Below, in pieces: positions 35,636 to 46,700 of a stretch of 64,000 bases of DNA. Source of the DNA: JAWKIW01 sp041394145 (GTDB taxonomy: Bacteria > Actinomycetota > Acidimicrobiia > Acidimicrobiales > Acidimicrobilacustridaceae); contig JAWKIW010000016.1 of NCBI GenBank assembly GCA_041394145.1, positions 1 to 64,000 on the forward strand, in the 5' to 3' direction. The notes under the pieces were generated by a model. That model searched no databases, was not told where the DNA came from, and was given only the letters and a program-made list of their open reading frames with translations. The position numbers and the translations under genes are program-made. Every line of letters starts with the position of its first letter. Within the stretch, counting starts at the first letter, position 1.

Positions 35636-37012
35636 GTGACCGTCGATCCCGAGCCCCCGTCCCGCACCGAAGACGATCCGCCCGCCCCGCCCGCGGCGGC
35701 GCCGCCGCTGTCCGACGAGGAGCTGCTGGTCGTCGAGACCGAGGAGATCATCGACGCCGAACGGGAGGGCGATCGCCCCTTCGCTCCCGGCACGGCGCGG
35801 GCGGCGCTCAGCTACTCGGGGTTCCGGCGCGTCTACACGGGGTGGCTGGCCTCGAACGTCGGGTCGTGGATGCAGAACGTGGTGCTCACCCAGTGGGCCT
35901 ACTACCTCACCAAGTCGCCGACGTTCGTGTCGATCGTGATCTTCGCCCAGCTGGGGCCGCTGCTGCTGTTCTCCCTGATCGGCGGCAGCCTCGCCGACCG
36001 GTTCGACCGGCGCGTGCTGATGATCGGAGCGTCGCTCGAGCAGCTGGCCTTCGCCCTCGCCCTGGCGTGGATCGGCACCAGCCCCGACCCGTCGCGGCTC
36101 GGGATCATCGCCTGCGTGTTCGCCATCGGGATGGGGCAGGCGCTGGCCGGGCCGACGTTCAGCTCGGTGCTGCCGAACCTGGTGGAGCGCCGGGACATCC
36201 CGGGCGCGGTGTCGCTGACCTCGGCGAACATGAACCTCTCCCGCGTGATCGGCGCGGCGATCGGGCCGTTCGTGTTCGCCCGCCTCGGCGTGTCGTGGGT
36301 GTTCGCCATCAACGGCCTCACCTACCTGTTCATCGTCGCCGGCATCTGGACGGTGCGGGTGCCGAGGGTGGTGGTCGACCCGAACGCCCCCAGCGGCTGG
36401 CGTCGCGTGCTGCAGGGCTTCTCGGTGGCGCGCCACGATCTCGTCGTCCGCCGGGTGCTCGTCACCTGCACGGTGTTCTCCTTCTTCTGCCTGATCTTCA
36501 TCGGGCAGATGCCGACGCTGGCCGTCGACAACCTCGGCATCGGCGAGACCTCGCCGACCTACGGCTGGCTGTACGCCACCTTCGGGTTCGGCGCCCTCCT
36601 CGGCGCCCTGTCGATCGGCACGGTGTTCGCCGGACGGGAGCTCACCCGGCTGGTGCGGGTCGGGCTGATCGGGTTCTCGATCCTGTTGGCCGTGTTCGCC
36701 CTGCAGCGGTCGGCCTCCACGGCCTTCCCGGTCATCGCCCTGCTCGGGTTCTTCTACTTCCTGGTCATCACCGGTCTGTCGACGGTGCTCCAGCAGCAGG
36801 TCGACGACCGCACGCGTGGCCGGGTCATGGCGCTGTGGATCATGGCCTTCGGTGGGACGGTGCCGATCGGCAACCTGGTCTTCGGCCCGATCGTGGAGGC
36901 CACCTCGATCACCGCCGTCATGCTGGTCGGCGTGGTCGTGGCCGTCGGCCTCGTCCTGTACTTCCGCATCGACGCGGCGGACGCCGATGCCGTGGAGCCG
37001 GCCGTCGCCTGA
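35636..37012 (+). CDS. MFS transporter (EntS-like MFS_3 subgroup)
   Basis: A 458-residue major facilitator. A long acidic N-terminal extension (residues 1-50, DPEPPSRTEDDPP...) precedes about 12 membrane segments. Early motifs are FRRVYTGWLASNVGSWMQNVVLTQW and the loop 2-3 GGSLADRFDRRVLM, typical of the EntS/DUF-type exporters. GTG 35636 has CGGAGG 5 nt upstream and is preferred over ATG 35594. The subgroup exports small molecules such as siderophores; the cargo here is unknown. It converges with the AlkB-like gene. Confidence 0.88.
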   Translation: MTVDPEPPSRTEDDPPAPPAAAPPLSDEELLVVETEEIIDAEREGDRPFAPGTARAALSYSGFRRVYTGWLASNVGSWMQNVVLTQWAYYLTKSPTFVSIVIFAQLGPLLLFSLIGGSLADRFDRRVLMIGASLEQLAFALALAWIGTSPDPSRLGIIACVFAIGMGQALAGPTFSSVLPNLVERRDIPGAVSLTSANMNLSRVIGAAIGPFVFARLGVSWVFAINGLTYLFIVAGIWTVRVPRVVVDPNAPSGWRRVLQGFSVARHDLVVRRVLVTCTVFSFFCLIFIGQMPTLAVDNLGIGETSPTYGWLYATFGFGALLGALSIGTVFAGRELTRLVRVGLIGFSILLAVFALQRSASTAFPVIALLGFFYFLVITGLSTVLQQQVDDRTRGRVMALWIMAFGGTVPIGNLVFGPIVEATSITAVMLVGVVVAVGLVLYFRIDAADADAVEPAVA

Positions 37013-37076
37013 CGAGGCCGCCGGCGGGTCCCACGACCGGTCGTGAGCGGTCGCCTGATGTGGTCGCCGGCGGGTC

Positions 37077-37835
37077 CTACCAGCGGTCCCGCGAGTAGGT
37101 CCAGGGGGCGCGGTAGCCGGCCCCGACGAACGGCGCGCCCCGCCGGCTCGTGAACCGCCACTGGATCGAGATGCGGGGCCCGACCGGTCGATCGCCGAGG
37201 TACGGCACCGAGTGCTCCCAGTCGGCCTGGCAGCGCCCGCCCATCACCAGCAGGTCGCCGCGACCAGGAGCGAGGTCGTGGACCGCGCCACGGCCCGGCC
37301 CGTGGTCGTGGCGGCTGGTGCGAGGGCGCAGCAGCCAGGGCCGGGTCGCGCCGAGGCTGAGCACGGCGATGACGGTGTCGTCGAGCCATCGCATGTCGGT
37401 GTCGCGGTGGAAGGCCTGGCCGTCGCGGCCGTCGCGGTACAACGTCAGGGCGAAGCCCTCGAAGCGGGTGGCGTACCGGTGCTGCAGGACGCGGGTGGCT
37501 TCGGCCAGCGCCGGGTGCGGGAGCGGCTGGCCGGGCCGCCACCCGGCCCCGAGCCGGCGCTCCTCGACGACGTGGTCGTAGCGGAACAGCCGGCTGGTGC
37601 TCCACGGCACGGTGTCCCGGAGGTGCTCGAGCAGCCGGTCCGCCCCGAGCATCCAGCCGCGGGCGACGTCGACCCACGACGTCTCGTCGAGGGTCAACCG
37701 CTCGACGGGCACGTCACCGTCGACGTGGGGCTCCTCGACGTCGTCGTGCTCGACGGCCCGGCCCGACGAGCCGGCATCGGACAACGGGGACGACGCCACG
37801 TCACCCAGCATGCCGTCACGGCCCGCTGGCTGCAT
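37077..37835 (-). CDS. alkB: AlkB-like 2-oxoglutarate/Fe(II) dioxygenase
   Basis: A 252-residue AlkB-family protein. The HxD iron ligands are in FHRDTD, the distal histidine in ADWEHSVP, and the 2-oxoglutarate-binding arginines follow in RISIQWRFTSRRG. ALTLYRDGRDGQAFH is the usual preceding strand. Such enzymes remove alkyl groups from DNA or RNA bases. ATG 37835 gives an Asp/Gly-rich extension; ATG 37811 is an alternative. It is divergent from the SnoaL-like gene with a gap of about 53 bp. Confidence 0.87.
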   Translation of the reverse strand: MQPAGRDGMLGDVASSPLSDAGSSGRAVEHDDVEEPHVDGDVPVERLTLDETSWVDVARGWMLGADRLLEHLRDTVPWSTSRLFRYDHVVEERRLGAGWRPGQPLPHPALAEATRVLQHRYATRFEGFALTLYRDGRDGQAFHRDTDMRWLDDTVIAVLSLGATRPWLLRPRTSRHDHGPGRGAVHDLAPGRGDLLVMGGRCQADWEHSVPYLGDRPVGPRISIQWRFTSRRGAPFVGAGYRAPWTYSRDRW

Positions 37836-37888
37836 CCCGGGGTGAGAGGATGCAGGCGACGCACCGCAGGCGACGAAGGGGGAGCGAC

Positions 37889-38404
37889 GTGTCCGATCAC
37901 GAAGGCGGCCACACGGCGGACGGTGCCGTGCACGACGTCGCCCGTCAGGGCGACGTGCTCGCCATCGAGGACCTGGCGATCTCCTACGCCCACGCGGTCG
38001 ACGACCGCGACTGGGTGCGCTTCGAGGCGCTCTTCCTGCCCGACGCCACGATCGACTACCGGTCCTCGGGCGGCATCACCGGCTCCCCGTCGGAGGTGGC
38101 GGCGTGGATGCCCGACGCCATGGCGATCTTCCAGTGGTGCATGCACTCGATCTCCACCCACGAGATCCGCTTCACCGGGCCCGACACCGCGACCGGGCGG
38201 GTGCACCTGTTCAACCGCAACGGCCTGGAGTGGGAGGGTGAGGCCGAGCTGCTCGACGTGGGTGGCTGGTACCTGGACGAGTACCGGCGCGTCGACGACC
38301 GCTGGCGGTTCGCCCGGCGGGTCGAGAAGACCGCCTACCTCGAGGGCGGCCGCTTCGCCGCCCTGGTGCGCGACCTCGCGGCCGGCACGTCGGCGGAACC
38401 GTAG
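37889..38404 (+). CDS. SnoaL/NTF2-like protein
   Basis: A 171-residue NTF2-fold protein: DVLAIEDLAISYAHAVDDRDWVRFEALFLPDATIDYRSSGG, then HEIRFTGPDTATGRVHLFN and DEYRRVDDRWRFARR. This is the SnoaL-like layout seen in ring-hydroxylating dioxygenase small-subunit and dehydratase relatives. The GTG at 37889 has GGGGGAG upstream. It could act on a hydrophobic or aromatic compound; no substrate can be assigned. It converges with the acyl-CoA synthetase gene, a hairpin lying between them. Confidence 0.82.
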   Translation: MSDHEGGHTADGAVHDVARQGDVLAIEDLAISYAHAVDDRDWVRFEALFLPDATIDYRSSGGITGSPSEVAAWMPDAMAIFQWCMHSISTHEIRFTGPDTATGRVHLFNRNGLEWEGEAELLDVGGWYLDEYRRVDDRWRFARRVEKTAYLEGGRFAALVRDLAAGTSAEP

Positions 38405-38520
38405 GTCCCGCGCCCGAGCCGGCGGGCCGTCCTCGCCGCTGCAGGCTCGTCCTCGTCGCCCGCCGTCGTGCCCCGCTCCACGGGGTGACGGTCCGAGCCG
38501 CCGGATCGGCCCGGCTCGAG

Positions 38521-38541
38521 ACCTCGACGTCAGGTCGAGGT
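38521..38541. terminator. Hairpin between convergent genes
   Basis: ACCTCGAC and GTCGAGGT form an 8-bp stem with a 5-nt loop, midway between the SnoaL-like stop and the acyl-CoA synthetase stop. There is no T-tract, so intrinsic termination is uncertain, although the position suits a bidirectional terminator. Confidence 0.4.
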
Positions 38542-38597
38542 GAAGGGTCCGCCGGTGGCGGCGGGGCGACCACACCACGCGGCGCTGGCGAGGCGGT

Positions 38598-40292
38598 TCA
38601 GTCGCCGGCGAGCAGCTCGTCGCGCAGCTGGCGCTTGAGGATCTTGCCCGTCGCGCCCCGGGGGAGCTGCTCGGCCATGATGACCACCCGGCTCGGGACC
38701 TTGAACGGGGCCAGGTGCTCGGCCACGTGGGCCTGCAGCTCGTCGACGGTGAGCGACGCGCCGCGCTTGGGCAGGACGGCGGCCGTCACCTCCTCGCCCA
38801 GGCGCTCGTGGGGCAGGCCGAACACGGCGGCCTCGTGCACCGCCGGGTGGGTGTAGATCACCGCCTCCACCTCGGCGCAGTAGACGTTCTCACCGCCCCG
38901 CAGGACCATGTCCTTGGCCCGGTCCTCCACGAAGACGAAGCCCTCGTCGTCGAGGCGGCCCAGGTCGCCCGAGCGCAGCCAGCCGTCGACGATGGCCTCG
39001 GCGGTGGCGTCGGGCTTGTTCCAGTAGCCGCGGATGAGGTTGGGGCCCTTGAACCAGATCTCGCCGACCGCGCCGACGGGCAGGTCGCGGCCGTCCTCGT
39101 CGCGCACCGCCACCTCCATGACGGGCACGGTGCGACCGGCGCTGCGCGGCTTGCGCAGGTAGTCGTCGGCGCTGTTCTGGGGGCCGTAGGCGTTGGTCTC
39201 GGTCATGCCGTAGCCGATGCTGGGCCGGCCCCGGCGGAAGCTGTGCTCGACCCGGTTGACGAGCTCGGGTGGCGCAGGCGCCCCGCCACCACCGACGGAC
39301 AGCAGTGACGACGTGTCGCGCTCGGCGAACTGCGGTGACTCGAGCAGGTCCCACGACATGGTCGGCACCCCGACGAAGTGGGTGATGCGCTCCCGCTCGA
39401 TCAGCTCGAGGGCCCGCTCGGGGTCCCACTTGTACATCATCACCAGCTTGAGGCCGCCGGCGATGCAGCTGAGCAGCACGGGCACCAGGCCGGTCGTGTG
39501 GAACAGGGGCACGACGAGGATGAACGAGGTGGGGAAGGGGTGGGGCTCGGTGGCCGGCTGGGTCAGGCCGACGACCTGGGCCCGGCAGCCGAACGCCCAC
39601 AGGGCGTTGAGCACGGCGTGGTGCGTCGAGACCGCGCCCTTGGGATGCCCGGTGGTGCCCGAGGTGTAGAGGATGGTGGCGTCGTCGAAGGGGCCCGCCG
39701 CGATCTCGGGCAGGCGGGCGCCGGGGACGACCACGTCGTCGAGGGCGTCGACGCCCGCGGGCGGCGGGCCGCCGTAGCGCACGGCGATGGCCCGGATGCC
39801 GAGCGCGTCCAGCGCGCCGTGGGCGCGGTCGATGCGCTCGCGGTCGGCGATCAGCACCGTCGTGCCCGAGTCCTCGAGGCCGTACCAGAGCTCCTCGGCC
39901 GTCCACCACGCGTTGAGGCACACCGCCACCGCCCCGATCGAGGTGACGGCGGCGAAGCTCACGACCCACTCGGGGTAGTTCCGCATGGCGATGCCGACGC
40001 GGTCGCCGTGGCCCAGGCCGTAGCGCTCGACGAGCGCCGCAGCCAGCGCGTCGATCCGGGCCACCACGTCGGTGGCGGAGAGGCGCTCGTCCTCGTAGAC
40101 GAGCAGGGTCGCGTCACCGCGCGTGCGCAGCGACCCGAACAGCTCGCGCAGCGACGGTGGCGTGGTGGCGAACTCCCGCTGGCTGATCCCGCCGCGCACG
40201 CGGCGCACGATCTCGTAGCGCTGGCCCGGCGCGGTCACCCGAGCCACCGCCTCGTCCCAGGCGCTCGGCTCGGTCCTGGTCGGCTCGGTCAT
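38598..40292 (-). CDS. Acyl-CoA synthetase (AMP-forming)
   Basis: A 564-residue class I adenylate-forming enzyme. The P-loop-like ATILYTSGTTGHPKGAVSTH is near residue 200, the adenine-binding YGMTETN near 350, the hinge in DGWLRSGDLGRLDDEGFVFVEDRAKDM, and the C-terminal lysine in PRGATGKILKRQL. It activates a carboxylic acid to an acyl-AMP and then an acyl-CoA; the chain type is not predictable. ATG 40292 starts MTEPTRTEPSAWDEAVARV. It is divergent from the giant surface protein gene, with a 440-bp gap. Confidence 0.92.
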   Translation of the reverse strand: MTEPTRTEPSAWDEAVARVTAPGQRYEIVRRVRGGISQREFATTPPSLRELFGSLRTRGDATLLVYEDERLSATDVVARIDALAAALVERYGLGHGDRVGIAMRNYPEWVVSFAAVTSIGAVAVCLNAWWTAEELWYGLEDSGTTVLIADRERIDRAHGALDALGIRAIAVRYGGPPPAGVDALDDVVVPGARLPEIAAGPFDDATILYTSGTTGHPKGAVSTHHAVLNALWAFGCRAQVVGLTQPATEPHPFPTSFILVVPLFHTTGLVPVLLSCIAGGLKLVMMYKWDPERALELIERERITHFVGVPTMSWDLLESPQFAERDTSSLLSVGGGGAPAPPELVNRVEHSFRRGRPSIGYGMTETNAYGPQNSADDYLRKPRSAGRTVPVMEVAVRDEDGRDLPVGAVGEIWFKGPNLIRGYWNKPDATAEAIVDGWLRSGDLGRLDDEGFVFVEDRAKDMVLRGGENVYCAEVEAVIYTHPAVHEAAVFGLPHERLGEEVTAAVLPKRGASLTVDELQAHVAEHLAPFKVPSRVVIMAEQLPRGATGKILKRQLRDELLAGD

Positions 40293-40337
40293 GGGTCGCT
40301 CCCCGGCAGGGCACCCCCGGCCCTCGCCGGTGCTCAT

Positions 40338-40736
40338 TCTGGCGGCTGCCCCGGCCCGGTGAGGACGGCCGCGGCGAACGGACGGCGTCTCCCGGCGCGG
40401 TCGGCGCCGGCCGACGGGACACGGCCCGTGACGGGGCCGTTGGACCCGGCCCGGGCCGGCCGGTCGTCACGACCGGGTCACGAATCGGCCAGATGATGAC
40501 CGTTGCGTGTCTGCGTCACCACTCTGAGCGCGAGGCTGGCACATTTGTGGTTGTGTCCGACCACGGACGGTGTTAATCGTCAGGGGCACAACACGAGGCG
40601 GGTCGTTCGGCGGAGCTGCTGACCGGCTCGTGGGGAGGCATCGATCCCCAGGCTGACGCTGGTCGCTGCGCCTGGGGGGAGCCAGAGCGAAACCGGCCCC
40701 GAACCTCCAGCGAGGGATCCGAGGGAGCTGGTCGCG
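40338..40736. other. Intergenic leader region with alternative hairpins
   Basis: No gene is seen in these 399 bases. A hairpin CCGGTCG-TCA-CGACCGG lies at 40460-40476. Nearer the surface-protein gene, TGGGGA (40631-40636) can pair with TCCCCA (40645-40650), or the overlapping CCCCAGGC (40646-40653) can pair with GCCTGGGG (40670-40677). The two stems exclude each other. This could be a leader RNA; I could not match it to a known riboswitch. Confidence 0.35.
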
Positions 40737-43700
40737 ATGCGCACACCATCGTCAGGCGGACGTCCATCGTGGTCGACGAGCCGGCGGCGAAGCACCCCGA
40801 TGGGTGATCGCCGCCTCCGGCTGTCCGGGGCCTTCCTGGGCCTGCTCGGGTTGATCCTGTCGTTCGTCTCCCTGCCGGCGTCGGCCCACACGGTCAACGA
40901 CCCCGCGGCCAACAACGTCTACAACGGCACGTGGCCGCCGAACAGCAGCACCGTGTGGAACCAGCCGGCCACCAACCCGCCGATCGGCTCGTCGTGCGGC
41001 ATCGACGTCGGCATCCTGATCGACCGCTCCGGCTCGATCGCCGACGCCGGTCAGCAGACCAACATGCGCAACTCGGCCAAGGCCATCGTGACCTCGTTGG
41101 CCGGCACGCCGTCGCGCGTCGGCGTGTGGAGCTTCGGCAACGACAGCTCCGCCACCGGCACCGCCGACTACCCGGCCCAGCAGCTCACCTCCGTCGGGGG
41201 CGTGAACGGGCCCGCCGGCGTCACCTCGTTGAGTGCAACCATCGACTCGATCCCGATCGTCAGCGGCGTGGCGACGAACTGGGAGGCCGGCTTCAACTCC
41301 GTGCACGTGTCCTCGGTCGCGCACACCGCTCCCAAGCTCCTGTTCGTCCTCACCGACGGCAAGCCCACGGTGCACATCGATGACTCCGCCACCGGCGGCA
41401 CCACCAACAACGACGACGTCGACGGCGGCATCCGCACGGCGAACCTCGTCAAGGGCGACGGCACCCGCGTGTTCGGCGTGGGCATCGGCGCCGGGATCGA
41501 CGCCTCGACCCTCGGCCTCGTCGCCAACCCGGTGGCCTACAACGGCTCGAACTTCACGACCGCCGGCTACACGCTGACCAGCTTCTCCGAGCTCGAGTCG
41601 ACGCTGCGCACCCTGGTCACCGAGCTGTGCGGCGGCAGCGTGACGGTCGAGAAGCTCGCCGACAACGGCAGCGGCACCTTCCAGCCGGCGTCGGGGTGGG
41701 ACTTCACCCTCGACCCGACCAACGCCCAGATCCCGAACCAGACGAAGTCGACCGACGCCAACGGCCAGGCCAACTTCAAGATCGACTCGTTCGCTTCCGA
41801 GCAGGTGACCCTCACCGAGAACCTGGCGGCCAAGCCCGGCTACCAGCTCCTCGCCGACCAGCTCTCGTGCACCAACTCCAACGGCCCGAACCCGACGCTC
41901 ACGCCGGTCCTCAACGGCGTGCAGTTCAACCTCGGGCCGACCGACATCGTCAGCTGCACGTTCAAGAACAAGAAGCAGTTCGTCGACCTCGGCATCGCCA
42001 AGAGCGACGGCGGCGTGTCGACCGTGCCCGGCGGCAACGTCACCTACACGCTGACCTACGGCAACAAGGGCAACGCCCCCGCGCCCAACACCGTGATCAC
42101 CGAGACGGTGCCGGCCAACACGACGGTCGACCTCGGCGTCGGACCGGCCGACGGCAAGAACGACGGCTGGCTGTGCAACGGCGCCAACAGCGGCGTGTGG
42201 CCCGCGGGCACCACGTGCACCCGAGCGGTCGGGACGGTGGCGGCAGGCGCCTCCGGTCTGACCGTGCCGTTCACGGTGACGGTGGTGAACCCTGCACCGT
42301 TCGGCCTCAGCCTCATCACCAACACGGCGACGATCGGCTACGACGGCTCCGTCGGCCCCGACACCAACCCGGCCGACAACACCGCGACCGACACCACGCC
42401 GGTCTCGGTCAACCCGGGCCTGACCATCACCAAGAAGGTCGTGGCGGCGGGCCAGCCCTGCAGCGGCGCCGTCGACAGCCTCACCATCGTGGCCGGCCAG
42501 TCGGTCACGTACTGCTACGTGGTCACCAACCCCGGCAACGGCCCGACCGTGAACGTCAAGGTCCGTGACGACAACGCCACGCCGGGCAACCCGGCCGACG
42601 ACTTCGACGTGGTCCTGACCGGCCTGACCGACCAGGACGGCGACGGCCAGCCCGACGACCTCGCCGCCGGCGCCACCGCCACCGGCCAGTCCGCCAACAA
42701 GGTGTTCAACTCCGGCGGGACCTACACCAACACCGCCACCGCCACCGGCGGCGGCAAGACGGTGACCGACACCGCCACCGTCACGGTGACCCAGCCGTCG
42801 CTGAACATCGTCAAGACCGCGGTCAAGACCGGCGACGCCTGCCCTGGCACCGACGGCGCCACGTTGACGGTGGTGACGGGCCAGGACGTGACGTACTGCT
42901 ACGTGGTCACCAACCCGGGCAACGCGCCGCTGCTGAACGTGGCGGTGCGTGACGACAACGGGACGCCGGGCAACCCGGCGGACGACTTCGACGTGACGCT
43001 GACCGGGCTGTCCGAGCTCGGTGGTGGGCAGGGCAAGGACCTGGCCGCCGGCGGCACCGCCACCGGCACGTCGAGCCCGAAGTCCTTCGACGCCGTCGGC
43101 ACGGTCACGAACATCGCCACCGCCACCGGCAAGAGCGCCAGCGGGGCCACCTTCTCGAAGACCGACGACGCCACCGTGACCGTGACCCAGCCGGCGGTGA
43201 ACCTGGTCAAGACCGTGGTGAAGACCGGTCAGGCCTGCCCCGGCATCGACGGGGTCCCGCTCACGGTCGTGGCCGGCCAGTCCGTGACGTACTGCTACGT
43301 GGTCACCAACCCGGGCAACGCGCCGCTGCTGAACGTGAAGGTGCGTGACGACAACGGGACGCCCGCCAACCCGGCGGACGACTTCGACGTGACGCTGACC
43401 GGGCTGTCCGAGCTCGGTGGTGGGCAGGGCAAGGACCTGGCCGCCGGCGCCACCGCCACCGGCACGTCGGCGCCGAAGGTGATCGACGGCACCGGCTCGG
43501 TGACCAACATCGCCACGGCCGGCGGCGTCAGCGCCAGCCAGCGCAGCACTGTCGACCGACGACGCCGTCGTGACCACCCAAGCCCGGGCTGAAGATCGTC
43601 AAGACGGCGGTCAAGGCGCCGCTGCCCCGGCGTCGACGGTGTGACGCTCACGGTGAACGAGGGCGAGCAGGTCCGCTACTGCTATGTGTCACCACACCGG

Positions 43701-46700
43701 CGCCCGCTGCGAACGTGAAGGTCGACGACAACGGCACGCCGTTGAACCCGGCCGACTTCGAGGTGACGCTGGGCGGTGTCCGAGCTCGGTGGTGGCAGCT
43801 GGCGCCGCCGCGACCGGTGCCCGGCCTGGTCCTTCGAGCCCGGCACGGTCTCAACGTGCCACCGCCACGGGGGGCTGACTGGGAGCAGCGGCGCCACCGA
43901 CACGGCGATCGTGACGGTCCCGCCGACGATCGTGGTGAGTCGGCGATCCGGCGTCGGTGCCGAGCCGGGGGTCGGTAGCTTCGGTGACGGTGAAGAACAC
44001 CAGCTTCGAGCCGGTGACATCACGTCGCTGACCGATGCGTGGACGGTGGGCGTTGCATCGCGCGCCGGCGACGGCGCCGGTGACGGCGACGTGCGGTCGG
44101 GACGTCACCCCGGGCCACGTACTGGCAGCTTCTCGCTGGACGTGGCAACGCCGGTGACGTGGTCAAGACGTGGTGAGGCGAACGGGTCGACAACGACCAG
44201 ACGCCGGCCACGGGCAGCGACGCGCCAGGTGACGGTCACCGACGTGCCGCCGACGATCGTGTCACCAAGACCGCTGATCCGGTGTCGGTCAAGGAGCCGG
44301 GTGGGTCGGTGAGCTTCCCGGTGACGGTGAAGAACACCCTTCGAGCCGGTGACGATCACGTCGCTGACCGATGCGGTGGACGGTGGGGCGGCGTTCAGCA
44401 TCGCCACGCCGGCGACGGCGCCGGTGACGGCGACGACGTGTGCGGTCGGGACCGTCGTCGCTCCCGGGGCGACCTACAGCTGCTCGTTCAGACGTGACGG
44501 CAACACTGACGTGGTGGACGGTCCGGCGACGGCGGACAACGACGCTCGGACCGGCACGACGACGCCCAGGTGACGATCACCGACGTGCCGCCGACGATCG
44601 TGGTCACCAAGACCGCTGATCCGGCGTCGGTTGCCGAGCCGGGTGGGTCGGTGAGCTTCCCGGTGACGGTGAAGAACACCAGCTTCGAGCCGGTGACGAT
44701 CACGTCGCTGACCGATGCGGTGGACGGCGGGGCGGCGTTCAGCATCGCCACGCCGGCGACGGCGCCGGTGACGGCCACGACCTGTGCGGTCGGATCATCG
44801 CCCGCCGTCTCGTGCGCTTCTCGCTGGACGTGTCGGGCAACGCCGGTGACGTGGTCAAGGACGTGGTGACGGCGAACGTGGTCGACAACGACCAGACGCC
44901 GGCCACGGGCAGCGACGACGCGCAGGTGACGGTCACCGACGTGCCACCGACCATCGTGGTGACGAAGTCGGCCGATGGTCTCGGTGGCCGAGCGGGTGGG
45001 TCGGTGGCTTCCGGGGGTGAAGAACACCAGCTTCGAGCCGTGACGATCGCGCTGACCGACTCGGGGACGGCGGGGCCGTTCAGCATCGCGCCGGCGACGC
45101 GCCGGTGACGGCCACGACCTGTGCGGTCGGGACCGTCACTCCCGGGCGACTCTCGTGCGCTTCTCGCTGCAGGTGTCGCAACGCCGGTGACGTGTCGGAC
45201 GTGGTCTCGGCCACGGTCGTCGACACACCGACCGGCACGGACGACGCCGAGGTGACGTCACCGACGTGCCGCCGACGATCGTGGTCACCAGGCTGATCCG
45301 TGTCGGTTGCCGAGCTGGGGTGAGCTCCGGTGACGGTGAAGAACACCAGCTTCGAGCCCGTGACCGTCACCGCCATCACGATGCGGTCGGTGCCGAGCAC
45401 CGTTAACGACGTCCGGCGCGCGCGCGGCCCGACCGTGCGGTCGGGACCGTCCGCTCCGGGGCCACGTACAGCTGCTCGTTCACCCTCGCCGTCGTGACCA
45501 GCACCAAGCCCGGGCTGAAGATCGTCAAGACGGCGGTCAAGGCGCCCGCCGGCTGCCCCGGCGTCGACGGTGTGACGCTCACGGTGAACGAGGGCGAGCA
45601 GGTCCGCTACTGCTATGTGGTCACCAACACCGGTGACGCGCCGCTGCTGAACGTGAAGGTCGTCGACGACAACGGCACGCCGTTGAACCCGGCCGACGAC
45701 TTCGAGGTGACGCTGGGCGGGCTGTCCGAGCTCGGTGGTGGGCAGGGCAAGGACCTGGCCGCCGGCGCCACTGCGACCGGTGCCTCGGCCCTGAAGTCCT
45801 TCGAGCCCGGCACGGTGCTCAACGTGGCCACCGCCACGGGGCAGAGCTCGACTGGCGAGCAGCTGAGCGCCACCGACACGGCGATCGTGACGGCCGAGGA
45901 CATCCCGCCGACGATCGTGGTGACGAAGTCGGCCGATCCGGCGTCGGTTGCCGAGCCGGGTGGGTCGGTGAGCTTCCCGGTGACGGTGAAGAACACCAGC
46001 TTCGAGCCGGTGACGATCACGTCGCTGACCGATGCGGTGGACGGCGGGGCGGCGTTCTCCATCGCCACGCCGGCGACGGCGCCGGTGACGGCCACGACCT
46101 GTGCGGTCGGGGCGGTCATCGCCCCCGGGGCGACCTACAGCTGCTCGTTCTCGCTGGACGTGTCGGGCAACGCCGGTGACGTCGTGAAGGACGTCGTGTC
46201 GGCCACCGCGGTGGACAACGACGGCACCTCGGTGACCGCCAGCGACGACGCCCAGGTCACGGTCACCGACGTCCCGCCGACCATCGAGGTCACCAAGGAC
46301 GACGGTGGCGTGTCGGTGGAGGCGCCGGGCGCACCCGTCGAGTACACGGTCGGCATCAAGAACACCAGCTTCGAGAAGGTGACCGTCACGGAGATCACCG
46401 AGTCGGTCGACGGCGGCACGCCCTTCAGCGTGACGGCGCCGGCGACCGACCCGGTCACCGCGACCACCTGCGCCATCGGCACGGTCATCGAGCCCGGCGC
46501 CACCTACACGTGCACCTTCACGGTCCTGGTGTCGGGCAAGGGCGGTGAGGTGGTCACCGACGAGGTCAAGGCCAGCGTCGTCGACGACGACGAGACTCCG
46601 GCCACCGGCACCGACGACGAGAGCACGCCGGTGACCCCGGTGGTCGACCTGGCCATCACCAAGAGCATCGACCAGAGCACGCTCATCGTCGGCCAGCAGG

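Noticed and set aside
34238..36436. 732-codon minus-strand open frame across the RES and MFS genes
   Set aside because: It spans three unrelated well-supported plus-strand genes, and its composition is artefactual.
40493..40736. c-di-AMP (ydaO) or c-di-GMP (GEMM) riboswitch
   Set aside because: The hairpins are real, but I could not match the conserved core sequences of either class.
40752..43577. 941-codon open frame on the minus strand
   Set aside because: Antisense to the vWA and repeat-module protein. Its repetitive content only mirrors the repeats of the real gene.
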